Below the pieces are notes generated by a model that saw only the letters and a program-made list of their open reading frames with translations, had not been told where the DNA came from and ran no database searches. A DNA stretch of 64,000 nucleotides from Burkholderia lata (GTDB lineage: Bacteria > Pseudomonadota > Gammaproteobacteria > Burkholderiales > Burkholderiaceae): assembly GCF_902499335.1 (NCBI RefSeq), contig NZ_CABVQK010000003.1, forward strand, positions 434,001 to 498,000, read 5' to 3'. Below, piece by piece: positions 54,801 through 62,522 of this stretch. A program made the position numbers and the translations under genes. Numbering within the stretch: the first letter of the stretch is position 1; the number at the start of each line of letters is the position of its first letter.

Positions 54801-55568
54801 GACATTGGAGCCCCACATCATGATGAACGTCGAGTTGTACCAGTCGGCCGATTCCGGCACGTCGGTCTGCTCGCCCCAGGTCTGCGGCGACGCAGGAGGC
54901 AGGTCGCAATACCAGTCGTAGAAGCTCAGGCACACGCCGCCGATCAGCGACAGGTAGCGCGAACCTGCCGCATACGACACCATCGACATCGCCGGAATCG
55001 GCGAGAAGCCGACCACGCGATCGGGGCCGTGCTGCTTCACAGTGTGGACATTCGCCGCCGCGACGATCTCGTTGACCTCGTCCCAGCTCGCGCGCACGAA
55101 GCCGCCGAGCCCGCGCCGGCTCTGGTACGAACGGCGTGCTTCGTCGTCCTCGACGATCGAGCGCCACGCTTCGACCGGGCCTAGCGTGCGACGGCGCTCC
55201 CGCCACAGCTTCACTAGCGCGCTGCGCACCATCGGATGCTTCAGGCGGTTCGCGCTGTACAGATACCAGGAGTACGACGCACCGCGCGAGCAGCCGCGCG
55301 GCTCGTGGTTCGGCATGTCGGGGCGCGTGCGCGGATAGTCGGTCTGCTGGGTTTCCCAGGTGACGATCCCGCCTTTCACATAGACCTTCCACGAGCACGA
55401 GCCCGTGCAGTTCACGCCATGGGTCGAGCGGACGATCTTGTCGTGCTGCCAGCGCATCCGGTAGCCGTCTTCCCATTTTCGGTCTTCTTCCGTGACGGCA
55501 CCGTGTCCGTCGGAGAAGCGTGGCCTCGTGGTGGAGAAATAACGCAATCTGTCCAGGAAATGGCTCAT
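51807..55568 (-). CDS. narG: Nitrate reductase alpha subunit NarG
   Basis: 1253-aa catalytic subunit with Mo-bis-MGD. The N-terminal cluster FS0 ligands are seen as His50, Cys54, Cys58 (HGVNCTGSC) and Cys93 (HEPRGC), matching the His/three-Cys pattern of NarG. The Mo-ligand Asp lies in YDWYCDLPPASPQTWGEQTD near residue 220. There is no Tat signal, so the site is cytoplasmic (Nar, not Nap). First gene of narGHJI-ppi-narK, controlled from the upstream region holding an FNR-type box. Confidence 0.97.
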   Translation of the reverse strand: MSHFLDRLRYFSTTRPRFSDGHGAVTEEDRKWEDGYRMRWQHDKIVRSTHGVNCTGSCSWKVYVKGGIVTWETQQTDYPRTRPDMPNHEPRGCSRGASYSWYLYSANRLKHPMVRSALVKLWRERRRTLGPVEAWRSIVEDDEARRSYQSRRGLGGFVRASWDEVNEIVAAANVHTVKQHGPDRVVGFSPIPAMSMVSYAAGSRYLSLIGGVCLSFYDWYCDLPPASPQTWGEQTDVPESADWYNSTFIMMWGSNVPQTRTPDAHFLVEARYRGTKVVSVFPDYSEGAKFGDLWLHPKQGTDAALALAMGHVIIKEFHLAGKSDYFVDYCKRYTDMPCLVRLVPHGDGYVPERLVRASDFDDALDEAAHPDWKTVMIDDANGEFVVPVGSVGFRWGQQDDADKGKWNLRGETSKGAALAPRLSCTAAHDEVVDVLFPYFGNQPHAHFNSTRHTSELSRRIGVRRIATRNGDLLVATVYDLFVANYGLDQGLGGRDVAASYDDDLPYTPAWQEAITGVKRADVISVARQFAENAHKTQGKSMVIIGAGINHWFHMDMSYRAIMNMLIMCGCVGKPGGGWSHYVGQEKLRPQTGWTALSGALDWSRPPRQMNSTSFFYAHTDQWRYDPMDPATLLSPLADKSKFHGAPIDYNVRAERMGWLPSAPQLAVNPLKVGAALGDPAHAGAEVAQQLKAGTLKMASEDPDAPENFPRNLFVLRSNLLGSSGKGHEYFLKHLLGTTHGVQGEDLGATGGKRPEEVTWHDDAPRGKLDLLVTLDFRMSTTCMYSDVVLPTATWYEKDDMNTSDMHPFIHPLSAAVDPAWESKSDWEIFKGIAKRFSELCDGHLGVERDVVLAPIAHDTPGELAQPFDVQDWKRGECEPVPGRTMPNVTVVERDYPNTYARFTSLGPLMDKLGNGGKGIGWDTKDEVKLLGDLNYKVADGAAQGRPRIDTALDAAEVILALAPETNGEVAVKAWRALSGITGIDHTHLAAARADEKIRFRDIQAQPRKIISSPTWSGIESEHVSYNAGYVNVHELVPWRTMTGRQQLYQDHAWMRAFGESLCAYKPPVDTGSYTHMVGTRSNGNPERVLNFLTPHQKWGIHSTYTDNLLMLTLSRGGPIVWMSEDDAKAIGAVDNDWIECYNSNGALCARAVVSQRIPSGMVMMYHAQEKIVNTPGSEITGTRGGIHNSVTRIALKPTHMIGGYAQLAYGFNYYGTVGSNRDEFLIVRRMNRIDWLDGEDATVTHGAREGETS

Positions 55569-55983
55569 GGGGATCTCGTTTTTCCGGTCTTTTGGCAGAC
55601 CCTGATTATTTAAGGAGGTGAAATAGCGGATGTAAAGGTCGACTGAATCGCGATCGTTGCGCGCTTTTCACCGTGCTCGAATCGATTGTCGTGTGGATCG
55701 ACATATCATGATTTGATACAAATCACGATATCGTTGATCCGGACGAAACAACGAAACCAAATGGGGAGCGAGCAGCCTGCTATGCTGCGCACTGCATTCC
55801 CGCGTCATCCGTTCGCCGCTTCCTCGCATCACGTTGCGGCGGGCGAGATCCGCATTGAATTGCGCTGGACGATCCGGCCATCCGTATCGGTGTTCGCATC
55901 GGGATATCGAAGGTCGCGCGGTTCGTTCAGGGCATTTCCGGCCGTCGGTCAATAACACCTTTACCAACAAGAACCGCCAATTC
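55569..55983. other. Divergent region between narG and the TPR protein gene
   Basis: About 415 bases, no gene. It holds the narG promoter with an FNR-type box at 55713-55726, and the narG leader contains a stretch complementary to a Shine-Dalgarno sequence (55610-55620). Confidence 0.6.
55713..55726. promoter_or_regulatory. FNR/Anr-type box upstream of narG
   Basis: TTGAT-ACAA-ATCAC, one mismatch to TTGAT-N4-ATCAA. If it acts as a class II site centred at -41.5, narG transcription would start near 55678 with a GACAAT -10 element at 55690-55685. That fits an oxygen-controlled nitrate reductase operon. Confidence 0.75.
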
Positions 55984-57168
55984 ATGACATCCCGCCTTCT
56001 CGCCGCGCTCGTTGCCGCGGCCTTGAGCTGTACCGCCCTGCCCGCCGCCTACGCGCGCACCTACGTCGCGCCGACCGTGTCGTTCGGAAAAGGCGCCTAC
56101 GTTCACCAGTTCGTGCTGCGCGACCCCGCCACGCACCAGCCGCTGCCGAATGCGCGCTATCGGCTGTTCCTGCCCGGTCAGGTCATCGCGGGGCTGCCCG
56201 TCAAGCCGGAGCAGCATGACAGCGTGATCTTCGGCACGACCGACGCGGCCGGGCGCACCGTCCGGGTCCGGCTGCCGAAATGGCATCCGGAGAAGCAGTG
56301 GGTGTTCAACCCGATCGTCGGCGACGGCGATCTGGGCGAATCGTTCCAGCTGGTCGAGCCGGGCGGCTCGGAACCGATCGGCCATTTCCCGTACGTGCTG
56401 GACGTGGAGAACGAATATCTGGCGTGCGGCTATTCCGATGCGAACGGCTACACCTACTACGCGCAATCGCGCACGCCGCGAAACGTCAATCTTTACGCCG
56501 GCGCGCTGGCCGGGAGGGCCGACACCGACTGGTGCGCGGGCCCGGGCATGACCATCGCGAACAGCACGAACGCCCCGGGTGCGCCCGACCTGTACACGCA
56601 ATACCTCGGCAGCCTGGTCGCCAACGGCGACCGGATCAGCAGCGAGTTGCGGCAGCAGATCGTCGCCAAGCTGCTGTCGCTCGCGATCGCCGAACGCGAC
56701 GCGGGCCGCGTGGCCGCCGCGCTCGATCTAGACAGGATTCCCGACGATCGCCTGAACGACATCGGCTACCGGCTCGCCGACGCCGGCGTCGCGGTCGAGC
56801 GCGGGCTCGCGATGATCGACGCGCATCTCGCGGAATCGCCGAACGATGCGTATGCGCTCGACAGCAAGGGATGGGCGTTGTATCGCCTCGGCCGCAACGA
56901 CGAGGCGCTGACGTGGTTCGACCGCTCGATCGCGATCTTCGCGAAGGACGGCGACACGGACAAGGACGCAAGCGAAGCCCATGCGACCGGGCTGACGCAC
57001 AAGGGCGAAGTGCTGTGGAAACTGGGCCGCCAGGATGAAGCGCGCGATGTGTTCGCGCAGGCGCGGAAGGTTCAGCCGAAGAACGGGGAGCTGGCGGAAA
57101 CGTTGAAGCGGCTGGCGATACAGATCGGGCAGGACGGCGCGAACGCGCCGGGTACCGCCAGCGAGTAA
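55984..57168 (+). CDS. Secreted TPR-containing protein of unknown function
   Basis: 394 aa with a signal peptide (RLLAALVAAALSCTALPAAYA, cleavage near residue 25). The N-terminal domain (residues ~30-180) is beta-rich with HQFVLRDPATHQPLPNARYR, similar to Ig-like or spike-associated domains. The C-terminal part has TPR-like repeats (NDAYALDSKGWALYRLGRND, then GLTHKGEVLWKLGRQDEARD). It is divergent from narG. Function not known; periplasmic. Confidence 0.8.
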   Translation: MTSRLLAALVAAALSCTALPAAYARTYVAPTVSFGKGAYVHQFVLRDPATHQPLPNARYRLFLPGQVIAGLPVKPEQHDSVIFGTTDAAGRTVRVRLPKWHPEKQWVFNPIVGDGDLGESFQLVEPGGSEPIGHFPYVLDVENEYLACGYSDANGYTYYAQSRTPRNVNLYAGALAGRADTDWCAGPGMTIANSTNAPGAPDLYTQYLGSLVANGDRISSELRQQIVAKLLSLAIAERDAGRVAAALDLDRIPDDRLNDIGYRLADAGVAVERGLAMIDAHLAESPNDAYALDSKGWALYRLGRNDEALTWFDRSIAIFAKDGDTDKDASEAHATGLTHKGEVLWKLGRQDEARDVFAQARKVQPKNGELAETLKRLAIQIGQDGANAPGTASE

Positions 57169-57271
57169 GTGGAGCAGCGGCGCGGCAGCGGCTATCGCCA
57201 GTCTTGCGGAAAGCGGTTGCCGGCTGCCTCCGGCTCGGTCGAACGCAAGAAGCCGTGCGGGCGCACCCGCG

Positions 57272-57463
57272 TCACTCCTCGCCTTTCGCGCCCGGGTTGA
57301 GCATCACGACGAAGCCGGCCACGCCGACGACCAGCGCGATCGCGCCGCCGCGCAGCGCCGTCGTGCTGTCGAACAGCAGCCCCGACACGACGGCCATCAT
57401 TCCCGCGAGCGACACGAACACGGCGATCGCCGCGACGACGATCCGGTACTGGCGGCGTATCAT
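57272..57463 (-). CDS. DUF2964 small membrane protein
   Basis: 63 aa with two hydrophobic spans (IVVAAIAVFVSLAGMMAVV and GGAIALVVGVAGFVVML) and an N-terminal MIRRQYR. It matches DUF2964, a small family largely from Burkholderia. It follows the universal stress gene by 15 bases on the same strand, so it may be under the same FNR-type control. Confidence 0.8.
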   Translation of the reverse strand: MIRRQYRIVVAAIAVFVSLAGMMAVVSGLLFDSTTALRGGAIALVVGVAGFVVMLNPGAKGEE

Positions 57464-57478
57464 CGCGCGCCCGCCGCG

Positions 57479-57958
57479 TTAAGCAGCTGCAGCGGCGGCC
57501 GCGACGTCGTCATCGTCGCCGCGAATCAGCAGCACCGGGCACTTCGAGCCGCGCACGAAGCGCTCGGCGACGCTGCCGAGCAACACGCGCCGGATCCCGC
57601 GCCGCCCGTGCGTGCCGACCACCGCGAGATCGCTCCCGCATTCCTTCACATAGCGCTGCAGACGTTCCGCGATGTCCTCGCCGATGCTTTCGGTCTCGAC
57701 GAGTTCGGCCTCGCCCTTCGCACCGGCCAGCGCGAGGATCTGCTCGGCTTCGCGCAACACCTTGCGCCCGTCGTCGCGGATTTCCTCGACCAGTGCATGC
57801 GGGTCGAAACGGCCTGCGTAGGTGAACAACACCGATTTGTCCACCACGTACACGACGCTGACGTGCGCGTCGCCTGCCAGCGCGACCTTCACTGCCTCGG
57901 CAAGCGCCTGTTTCGATGAAGCGCTGCCGTCGACGGCCACCATGATCTTCTTGTACAT
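57479..57958 (-). CDS. Universal stress protein (UspA family)
   Basis: 159 aa starting MYKKIMVAVDGSASSKQALA, with the ATP-binding pattern G-2x-G-9x-G-S in GTHGRRGIRRVLLGSVAERF near residue 120 and the ending CPVLLI. The ATG at 57958 is preferred; upstream residues in the longer frame are not family-like. A perfect FNR-type box lies 83-96 bases upstream, so low-oxygen induction is likely. The C-terminus is an Ala-rich tail. Confidence 0.9.
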   Translation of the reverse strand: MYKKIMVAVDGSASSKQALAEAVKVALAGDAHVSVVYVVDKSVLFTYAGRFDPHALVEEIRDDGRKVLREAEQILALAGAKGEAELVETESIGEDIAERLQRYVKECGSDLAVVGTHGRRGIRRVLLGSVAERFVRGSKCPVLLIRGDDDDVAAAAAAA

Positions 57959-58040
57959 GCGAACCTCGCTGGGGTGAATGGCCGCACGTCTGATCGCGCG
58001 CGGCCCTGTCACCATCATCGGCGGATGACGGGTTCGAATG

Positions 58041-58054
58041 TTGATGCCGATCAA
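58041..58054. promoter_or_regulatory. Perfect FNR/Anr-type box upstream of the universal stress gene
   Basis: TTGAT-GCCG-ATCAA is an exact match to the FNR/Anr consensus. The box is about 90 bases upstream of the universal stress gene and 67 bases beyond the 3' end of the beta-helix gene. Confidence 0.8.
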
Positions 58055-58120
58055 GTCGCGCCGGCATTCAAGCTGCGACCAGCCGACGCAGGGCGCCGCC
58101 CCGCGCCGGAGGCATCTACT

Positions 58121-59899
58121 TCATCGTGCGTGCGGCGCGCGGTACTTGTGCTCGTCGAACCCGCTGTCCCGCGACCACGCGCTGGCGACCGCGTCCACGT
58201 CCTGTCCCGCGAACGGCAGCACCGTATCGGGTTGGGCGCCGTGACGATAGTTCGGCCCGGTGAATTCCGGATCCGCCGCATAGCCGAAGTACGTGTTGCC
58301 GCTCCACACGATGTTCGCGTAACTGCCTTGCGGATTCTTCGTCCGGAAGATCGCGCCGCTGTCCGATGCGTTGTAGAAGCGGTTGCCCGTCACCTGGAAC
58401 GCGTTCGCGTAGCTGAGGTTCTCGACGATCGGCGTGATCAGGCCCGGCGTGCGCGTGATCACGACGTTGTCGCGCACGACGGAATCGGCCGATCCCGCGG
58501 CGGACACGATCCGCCGCTTGTCGTTCAGGCTCAGGTTGTTCTCGACGATCGCCCCCGTCTCCTGCGCGACGTGGCCCAGCCCGTCGGAACCGCATCCGCA
58601 GAACAGCATCAGCCCGCCGTCGTTGTCGTGGCTGAAGTTCGCGGCCACGTGCGTGTTGCGCGTGCCGAGATCGGCGTCGAACGCCATCCCGTCGCCGGCC
58701 TCGATATTGTTCTGCAGCCGCACGCCGTTGACTTCGTTGTAGCGGAACAGCGCATCGTCCGTATTGATCGCCCACGCACCGGCGCTGTTGCCCGGCGCAC
58801 GCATCCAGACGTCATACAGGTGATTCGCCTCGACCTGCGGCGCGGTTGCCGTGCGAACGATGATGCCGTCGCCGCCGACGTTGTGGATCAGGTTGTTGCG
58901 GAACACGACGCGCGTCATCGGGAAATAGTCCGTCGCTGCCTGCGTGGCCGGATTCGTCAGGTAGGCCGAATTGCCCTTGTACGGCGGATAGTCGCCGCAC
59001 GGCGCGCCGCCCTCCCGGCACATCCACGCGGACCGGGTCGACAGCGCGACCGCGTCGACGTCGTAGATCTCGCTGTTCTCGACCGCGATGTCGTCGAAGC
59101 CGGTGCGCTTCTCCTTCGTGCCGACGACCTCGTTGTCGCGCGTCACCTCGAACAGCATCCCGCCGGTCGTCTTGTACGACCCGACCGTATTGCCGGCGAC
59201 GTCTTTCAGATAGCCGCGCACGTGATGCACGTACACATCGTCGACGTGATAGTGGCTGCCCGTGCCGTAATCCTCGAGCCGCACATACAGCCCGAGGCGC
59301 CCGCCGGGCGTCGTCGCATCGTTGGTCAGCTCGAGCGAGCGGATTTCCCAGTACTGGGTGTTGTACAGATAGATGGCCGCGCGGTTCACGGTCGGGTTGT
59401 CCGACTTGCACAGCGAGTAATAGCCGCTGAACCCGCTCGGCGTCTTGTGCTGCTCGGTGATCGACTGGTCGGGGTCGGCCGTCGCATCGGCGCAGCCGGC
59501 CGCGATGACGGGGCGCTGCGCCTTCGGGTCGCCGTACGCGTCGACGACGATCGGTGCACCGGCCGCGCCGGTACTGCCCGGCGCGGGCGTGAAGCTGCCG
59601 TCGCAGGTCGTGCCGCGCTTGAAGCGCACGTGCATGCCGGGCGTGAGCACGATCCGGTTCAGTGTCGCGAGATCGTGGATCGGATTCGCGGCGGAGCCGA
59701 GCGTCGCGGGCGATCCCGTTCCGTTCGAGCCGAGCGAGCAGTCGACATGCAGCGTGCCGGGCGTCCCATCGGCCGCCTTTTCAGCCGCGGGCGCAGCGGC
59801 AAGCTGCTGCCCGGCCGCGACGCCGTCCGCCGATTCCCCGCCACCGCATGCTGCGAGCGCGCCGATCAGCGGCGCTGCGACAATCTTCCAGTGTTTCAA
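58121..59899 (-). CDS. Right-handed beta-helix lipoprotein (polysaccharide-lyase-like)
   Basis: 592 aa from TTG 59899, which has GGGAGA six bases upstream and starts two bases after dgoK ends; an ATG at 59923 would overlap dgoK by 22 bases. The N-terminus is KHWKIVAAPLIGALAACGGG, a lipoprotein signal with lipobox LAAC. The mature part has repeated short beta units typical of parallel beta-helices (VFRNNLIHNVGGDGIIVRTA, YLYNTQYWEIRSLELTN, NNLSLNDKRRIVSAAG). Such folds occur in pectate lyases and related sugar-cleaving enzymes; catalytic residues could not be assigned. Co-transcription with dgoK suggests a role in supplying a sugar acid. Confidence 0.8.
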   Translation of the reverse strand: MKHWKIVAAPLIGALAACGGGESADGVAAGQQLAAAPAAEKAADGTPGTLHVDCSLGSNGTGSPATLGSAANPIHDLATLNRIVLTPGMHVRFKRGTTCDGSFTPAPGSTGAAGAPIVVDAYGDPKAQRPVIAAGCADATADPDQSITEQHKTPSGFSGYYSLCKSDNPTVNRAAIYLYNTQYWEIRSLELTNDATTPGGRLGLYVRLEDYGTGSHYHVDDVYVHHVRGYLKDVAGNTVGSYKTTGGMLFEVTRDNEVVGTKEKRTGFDDIAVENSEIYDVDAVALSTRSAWMCREGGAPCGDYPPYKGNSAYLTNPATQAATDYFPMTRVVFRNNLIHNVGGDGIIVRTATAPQVEANHLYDVWMRAPGNSAGAWAINTDDALFRYNEVNGVRLQNNIEAGDGMAFDADLGTRNTHVAANFSHDNDGGLMLFCGCGSDGLGHVAQETGAIVENNLSLNDKRRIVSAAGSADSVVRDNVVITRTPGLITPIVENLSYANAFQVTGNRFYNASDSGAIFRTKNPQGSYANIVWSGNTYFGYAADPEFTGPNYRHGAQPDTVLPFAGQDVDAVASAWSRDSGFDEHKYRAPHAR

Positions 59900-59901
59900 A
59901 G

Positions 59902-61032
59902 TCAGTCTCCCGAAATAGGGCATTCGTGATCCGGCACCGGGTCGACCGCAGGTCGATCCGCGTGCCGGCAGCTCATTCCGGCAGCCGGTTCGTCGACACG
60001 AACCGGCGCCCCCTCCTCGCTTGCCGCGGGCAACAGCCCCGCCCGCTCGGCCAGCACCCACAGGCCGGCTGCCGCCGCGCCGTCGATCGTGTCGACGGGC
60101 GGCCAGCCGAACAGCAATGCCGCATGCTGGTAACGCGCGCATAGCGCGGCGTCGCCGATCAACATCGGTCGCAGCGCGTCGTCACGGGCCGCTCCGCCCG
60201 GGCCGCCGTCTTCGGCCGCCAGCCCCGCAAGTTCATGGCCGATCAGCACGCCGGACAGGTAGTCGGCCTGTTCGTCAGGCGCCAGATCGCCGGCCAGCAG
60301 CCGTGCGCGGCTGCCGAAAATCGTCGCGAGCAGCCCCGTCGCATGGCCAGCCTGCGCGGCGCGCACGCCACGCTCGAATGCGTCGCGCGCGAATCCGCCC
60401 GACGGCCGCATCGTTCGGCCGAGCAGGCTGTGCGTGCACAGCAGCGCGTACAGTTCGCCCGTCATGAACGTGCGAAAGCGCTCGATGCGCGAGCCGCGCA
60501 CGGCGACCCACTTCGAATGCGTGCCCGGCAGACCGATCCACCGGACCGACGCCGAACCGTGCGTCGCGTCGCCGGCCTGCAGCGCGCCGACGATCTGCGT
60601 CTCCTCGCCGCGCATCACGTTCGCCAGCTCGCCGCGCTGGATCAACCCAGGCACGATGTGGACGGTCACGCCACGCCGCGCGCGCACCGTCTGCAGCGAT
60701 GCGCCAAGCCGCGCCGCATCGATCGGCACGTTCGCATACGGCGCCTCGCGCCAGCCCTGCGTGCTGCCGACCATGCCGGCCGCGACAACCGGCAGTGCCG
60801 GCCACGCATCGAGCCACGCGCCGCACACGTCGTCGAACGCCGCATCGCACGCGTCGGCGATCGTGGCACCGGCGCCGCCCAGCTGCATCACGCCCTTCGG
60901 TGCGGCCCGCTCGTCGAGCACCGTCCGCGCATCCGCCATCAGGTACGCGCGCAGCGACGTGGTGCCCCAGTCGAGTGCGATCAGGCGCGGCACCGGCGTG
61001 TGGCCGCCAGGCCGTGGTATTGCATCTTGCAT
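59902..61032 (-). CDS. dgoK: 2-dehydro-3-deoxygalactonokinase (DgoK)
   Basis: 376 aa. PRLIALDWGTTSLRAYLM and PVVAAGMVGSTQGWREAPYA are the DgoK signatures, and the WIGLPGTHSKWVAVRGSRIE segment is the nucleotide/substrate region. It phosphorylates 2-keto-3-deoxygalactonate in the DeLey-Doudoroff (D-galactonate) pathway. GAGGAAT lies before the ATG. It follows the porin gene by ~50 bases and is followed directly by the beta-helix gene. The aldolase and dehydratase of the pathway are not in the window. Confidence 0.93.
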   Translation of the reverse strand: MQDAIPRPGGHTPVPRLIALDWGTTSLRAYLMADARTVLDERAAPKGVMQLGGAGATIADACDAAFDDVCGAWLDAWPALPVVAAGMVGSTQGWREAPYANVPIDAARLGASLQTVRARRGVTVHIVPGLIQRGELANVMRGEETQIVGALQAGDATHGSASVRWIGLPGTHSKWVAVRGSRIERFRTFMTGELYALLCTHSLLGRTMRPSGGFARDAFERGVRAAQAGHATGLLATIFGSRARLLAGDLAPDEQADYLSGVLIGHELAGLAAEDGGPGGAARDDALRPMLIGDAALCARYQHAALLFGWPPVDTIDGAAAAGLWVLAERAGLLPAASEEGAPVRVDEPAAGMSCRHADRPAVDPVPDHECPISGD

Positions 61033-61081
61033 AGGATTCCTCTGTTTGACGGTTGCGGTTCGATGCTTCGTCAGGCCGGTA

Positions 61082-62203
61082 TCAGAAGAGCGTCTCGATA
61101 CCCGCGTAGACGCCCGTCTGCCCGTGCCCCGGCATCGGCGACGCACCGAGCCCGTTGCCGTTGCCGAGCCCCGGCGACTGCGGGTTCACGCCCAGGTTCG
61201 CCCCCGCGCTGTTGAACACGTGCGCGGCCGTCGCATACAGGAACGTGCGCTTCGACAGGTCGTACATCGCGCCGAGGCCGATGATCGTCGAGCGCCCTTC
61301 GCCGCTGTGGTCGGCAGTCCACTGGCCCGCGTCGATCTTCATCGAATAGACGGCGCTCTGCAGATGCAGGAACGGCGTCGCGTCGTACGTCACGCCGCCC
61401 CAGTAGTAGTTCGCGGTGCGCGACAGGCCGGCCGGCGTGTCGGGCGCGCTGTAGCGCGTATAGCCGAGCTGCACCAGCGCCGGGCCGAAGCGGTCGCGCA
61501 CGCCGATGAACGCTTCCTGCGACGCAGTGAACAGGTTGTCTTCGCGGCCGTACTGGTTGCGGATCTCGTTCCAGATGGCACGCACCTCGAAGTCGCCGTG
61601 CGTGTAGGCGACTGTCGCGCCGTCGGACAGGCCCGTCGCGCCCACGTTGTTCGGCGAGCCGCGCAGCCAGCCGTTCGAGCTGTTGCCGAGGTTCGCCTGC
61701 AGCGCGAACGAGAAGCCGCCGAACTTCGGCGATTCGTAGCGGATCCCGTTCGACAGCTTCGGGCCGTTCCGGTACGACGTCAGCGACTCGACCGAGTAGT
61801 TTTCCTCGAGCAGCGGATCGTACGACCAGATATAGCTGTTGATGAACGAGCCCTGCCCGAGCCGCAGGAAGCCGTAGCGCTCGTTCCTGAAGCCGACCCA
61901 CGCGCCGCGCTGGAACAGCACGCCGCCGCCGTAGTTGCCGTTGGCCGCATTGATCGACGATTCGAGCCAGAACACGGCCTGGTTGCCGCCGCCGAGATCC
62001 TCCTTACCGGTGATGCCGAGGATGCTCGTCCCCCAGTCGTTGCCTTCCGAGAAGCGCGATCCCGTCGAATGCGGGCCATTCTGCACGCCGCTCAGGTACT
62101 GCACGTCGCCGCCCACACGCCCCCACACGGTGACGCTCGATTGAGCCTGCGCCACGGCCGGCACCGCCAATGCCAGCGCCGCGATCCACCCATACTGTCG
62201 CAT
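61082..62203 (-). CDS. Gram-negative porin (OmpC-like, beta-proteobacterial type)
   Basis: 373 aa with a signal peptide (GWIAALALAVPAVAQA, cleavage before QSSVTVWG) and the start QSSVTVWGRVGGDVQYL of trimeric 16-strand porins. The constriction-loop-like FINSYIWSYDPLLEENYSVE segment and the C-terminal GVYAGIETLF with terminal Phe are typical. AGGAGG precedes the ATG by eight bases. It probably admits the sugar acid metabolised by DgoK, under LacI-type control (operator upstream). Confidence 0.92.
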   Translation of the reverse strand: MRQYGWIAALALAVPAVAQAQSSVTVWGRVGGDVQYLSGVQNGPHSTGSRFSEGNDWGTSILGITGKEDLGGGNQAVFWLESSINAANGNYGGGVLFQRGAWVGFRNERYGFLRLGQGSFINSYIWSYDPLLEENYSVESLTSYRNGPKLSNGIRYESPKFGGFSFALQANLGNSSNGWLRGSPNNVGATGLSDGATVAYTHGDFEVRAIWNEIRNQYGREDNLFTASQEAFIGVRDRFGPALVQLGYTRYSAPDTPAGLSRTANYYWGGVTYDATPFLHLQSAVYSMKIDAGQWTADHSGEGRSTIIGLGAMYDLSKRTFLYATAAHVFNSAGANLGVNPQSPGLGNGNGLGASPMPGHGQTGVYAGIETLF

Positions 62204-62522
62204 CAAGATCTCCTCCTTCTTTTCGTTCACGTCTCGCTTGATTGGGAAAACGATTTCCCTCTACGGCAAAAAAATTTCGCGGCGGTTGTCGTGCGTCGTT
62301 TTCCGTTACATCTCCGACGGAATGCGCGCGTGCTATGCTCGCGAAAAAGGGAAAGCGCTTTCATTGTCGACGCGCAGTTGCGCATTTTCAAGAAAATTCT
62401 GGCCCTCCAAGGGATACTACCGAGTCCGATCGCGCGGCACGCCTCCGATGCCGCCGCACGGTCGCCGCCGCCGGCGCGCATGCTATGCTCGCCGGCAAAA
62501 TGCACTGACACTCACTTTCATC
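62204..62522. promoter_or_regulatory. Porin/LacI divergent control region with two LacI-type operators
   Basis: GGGAAA-ACGA-TTTCCC (62244-62259) and the perfect palindrome GAAAGCGCTTTC (62351-62362) fit LacI-family operators centred on CG. Two similar extended -10-like blocks, TGCTATGCTCGC, occur at 62331 and 62481. The region should carry both the porin and the regulator promoters. Confidence 0.7.
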
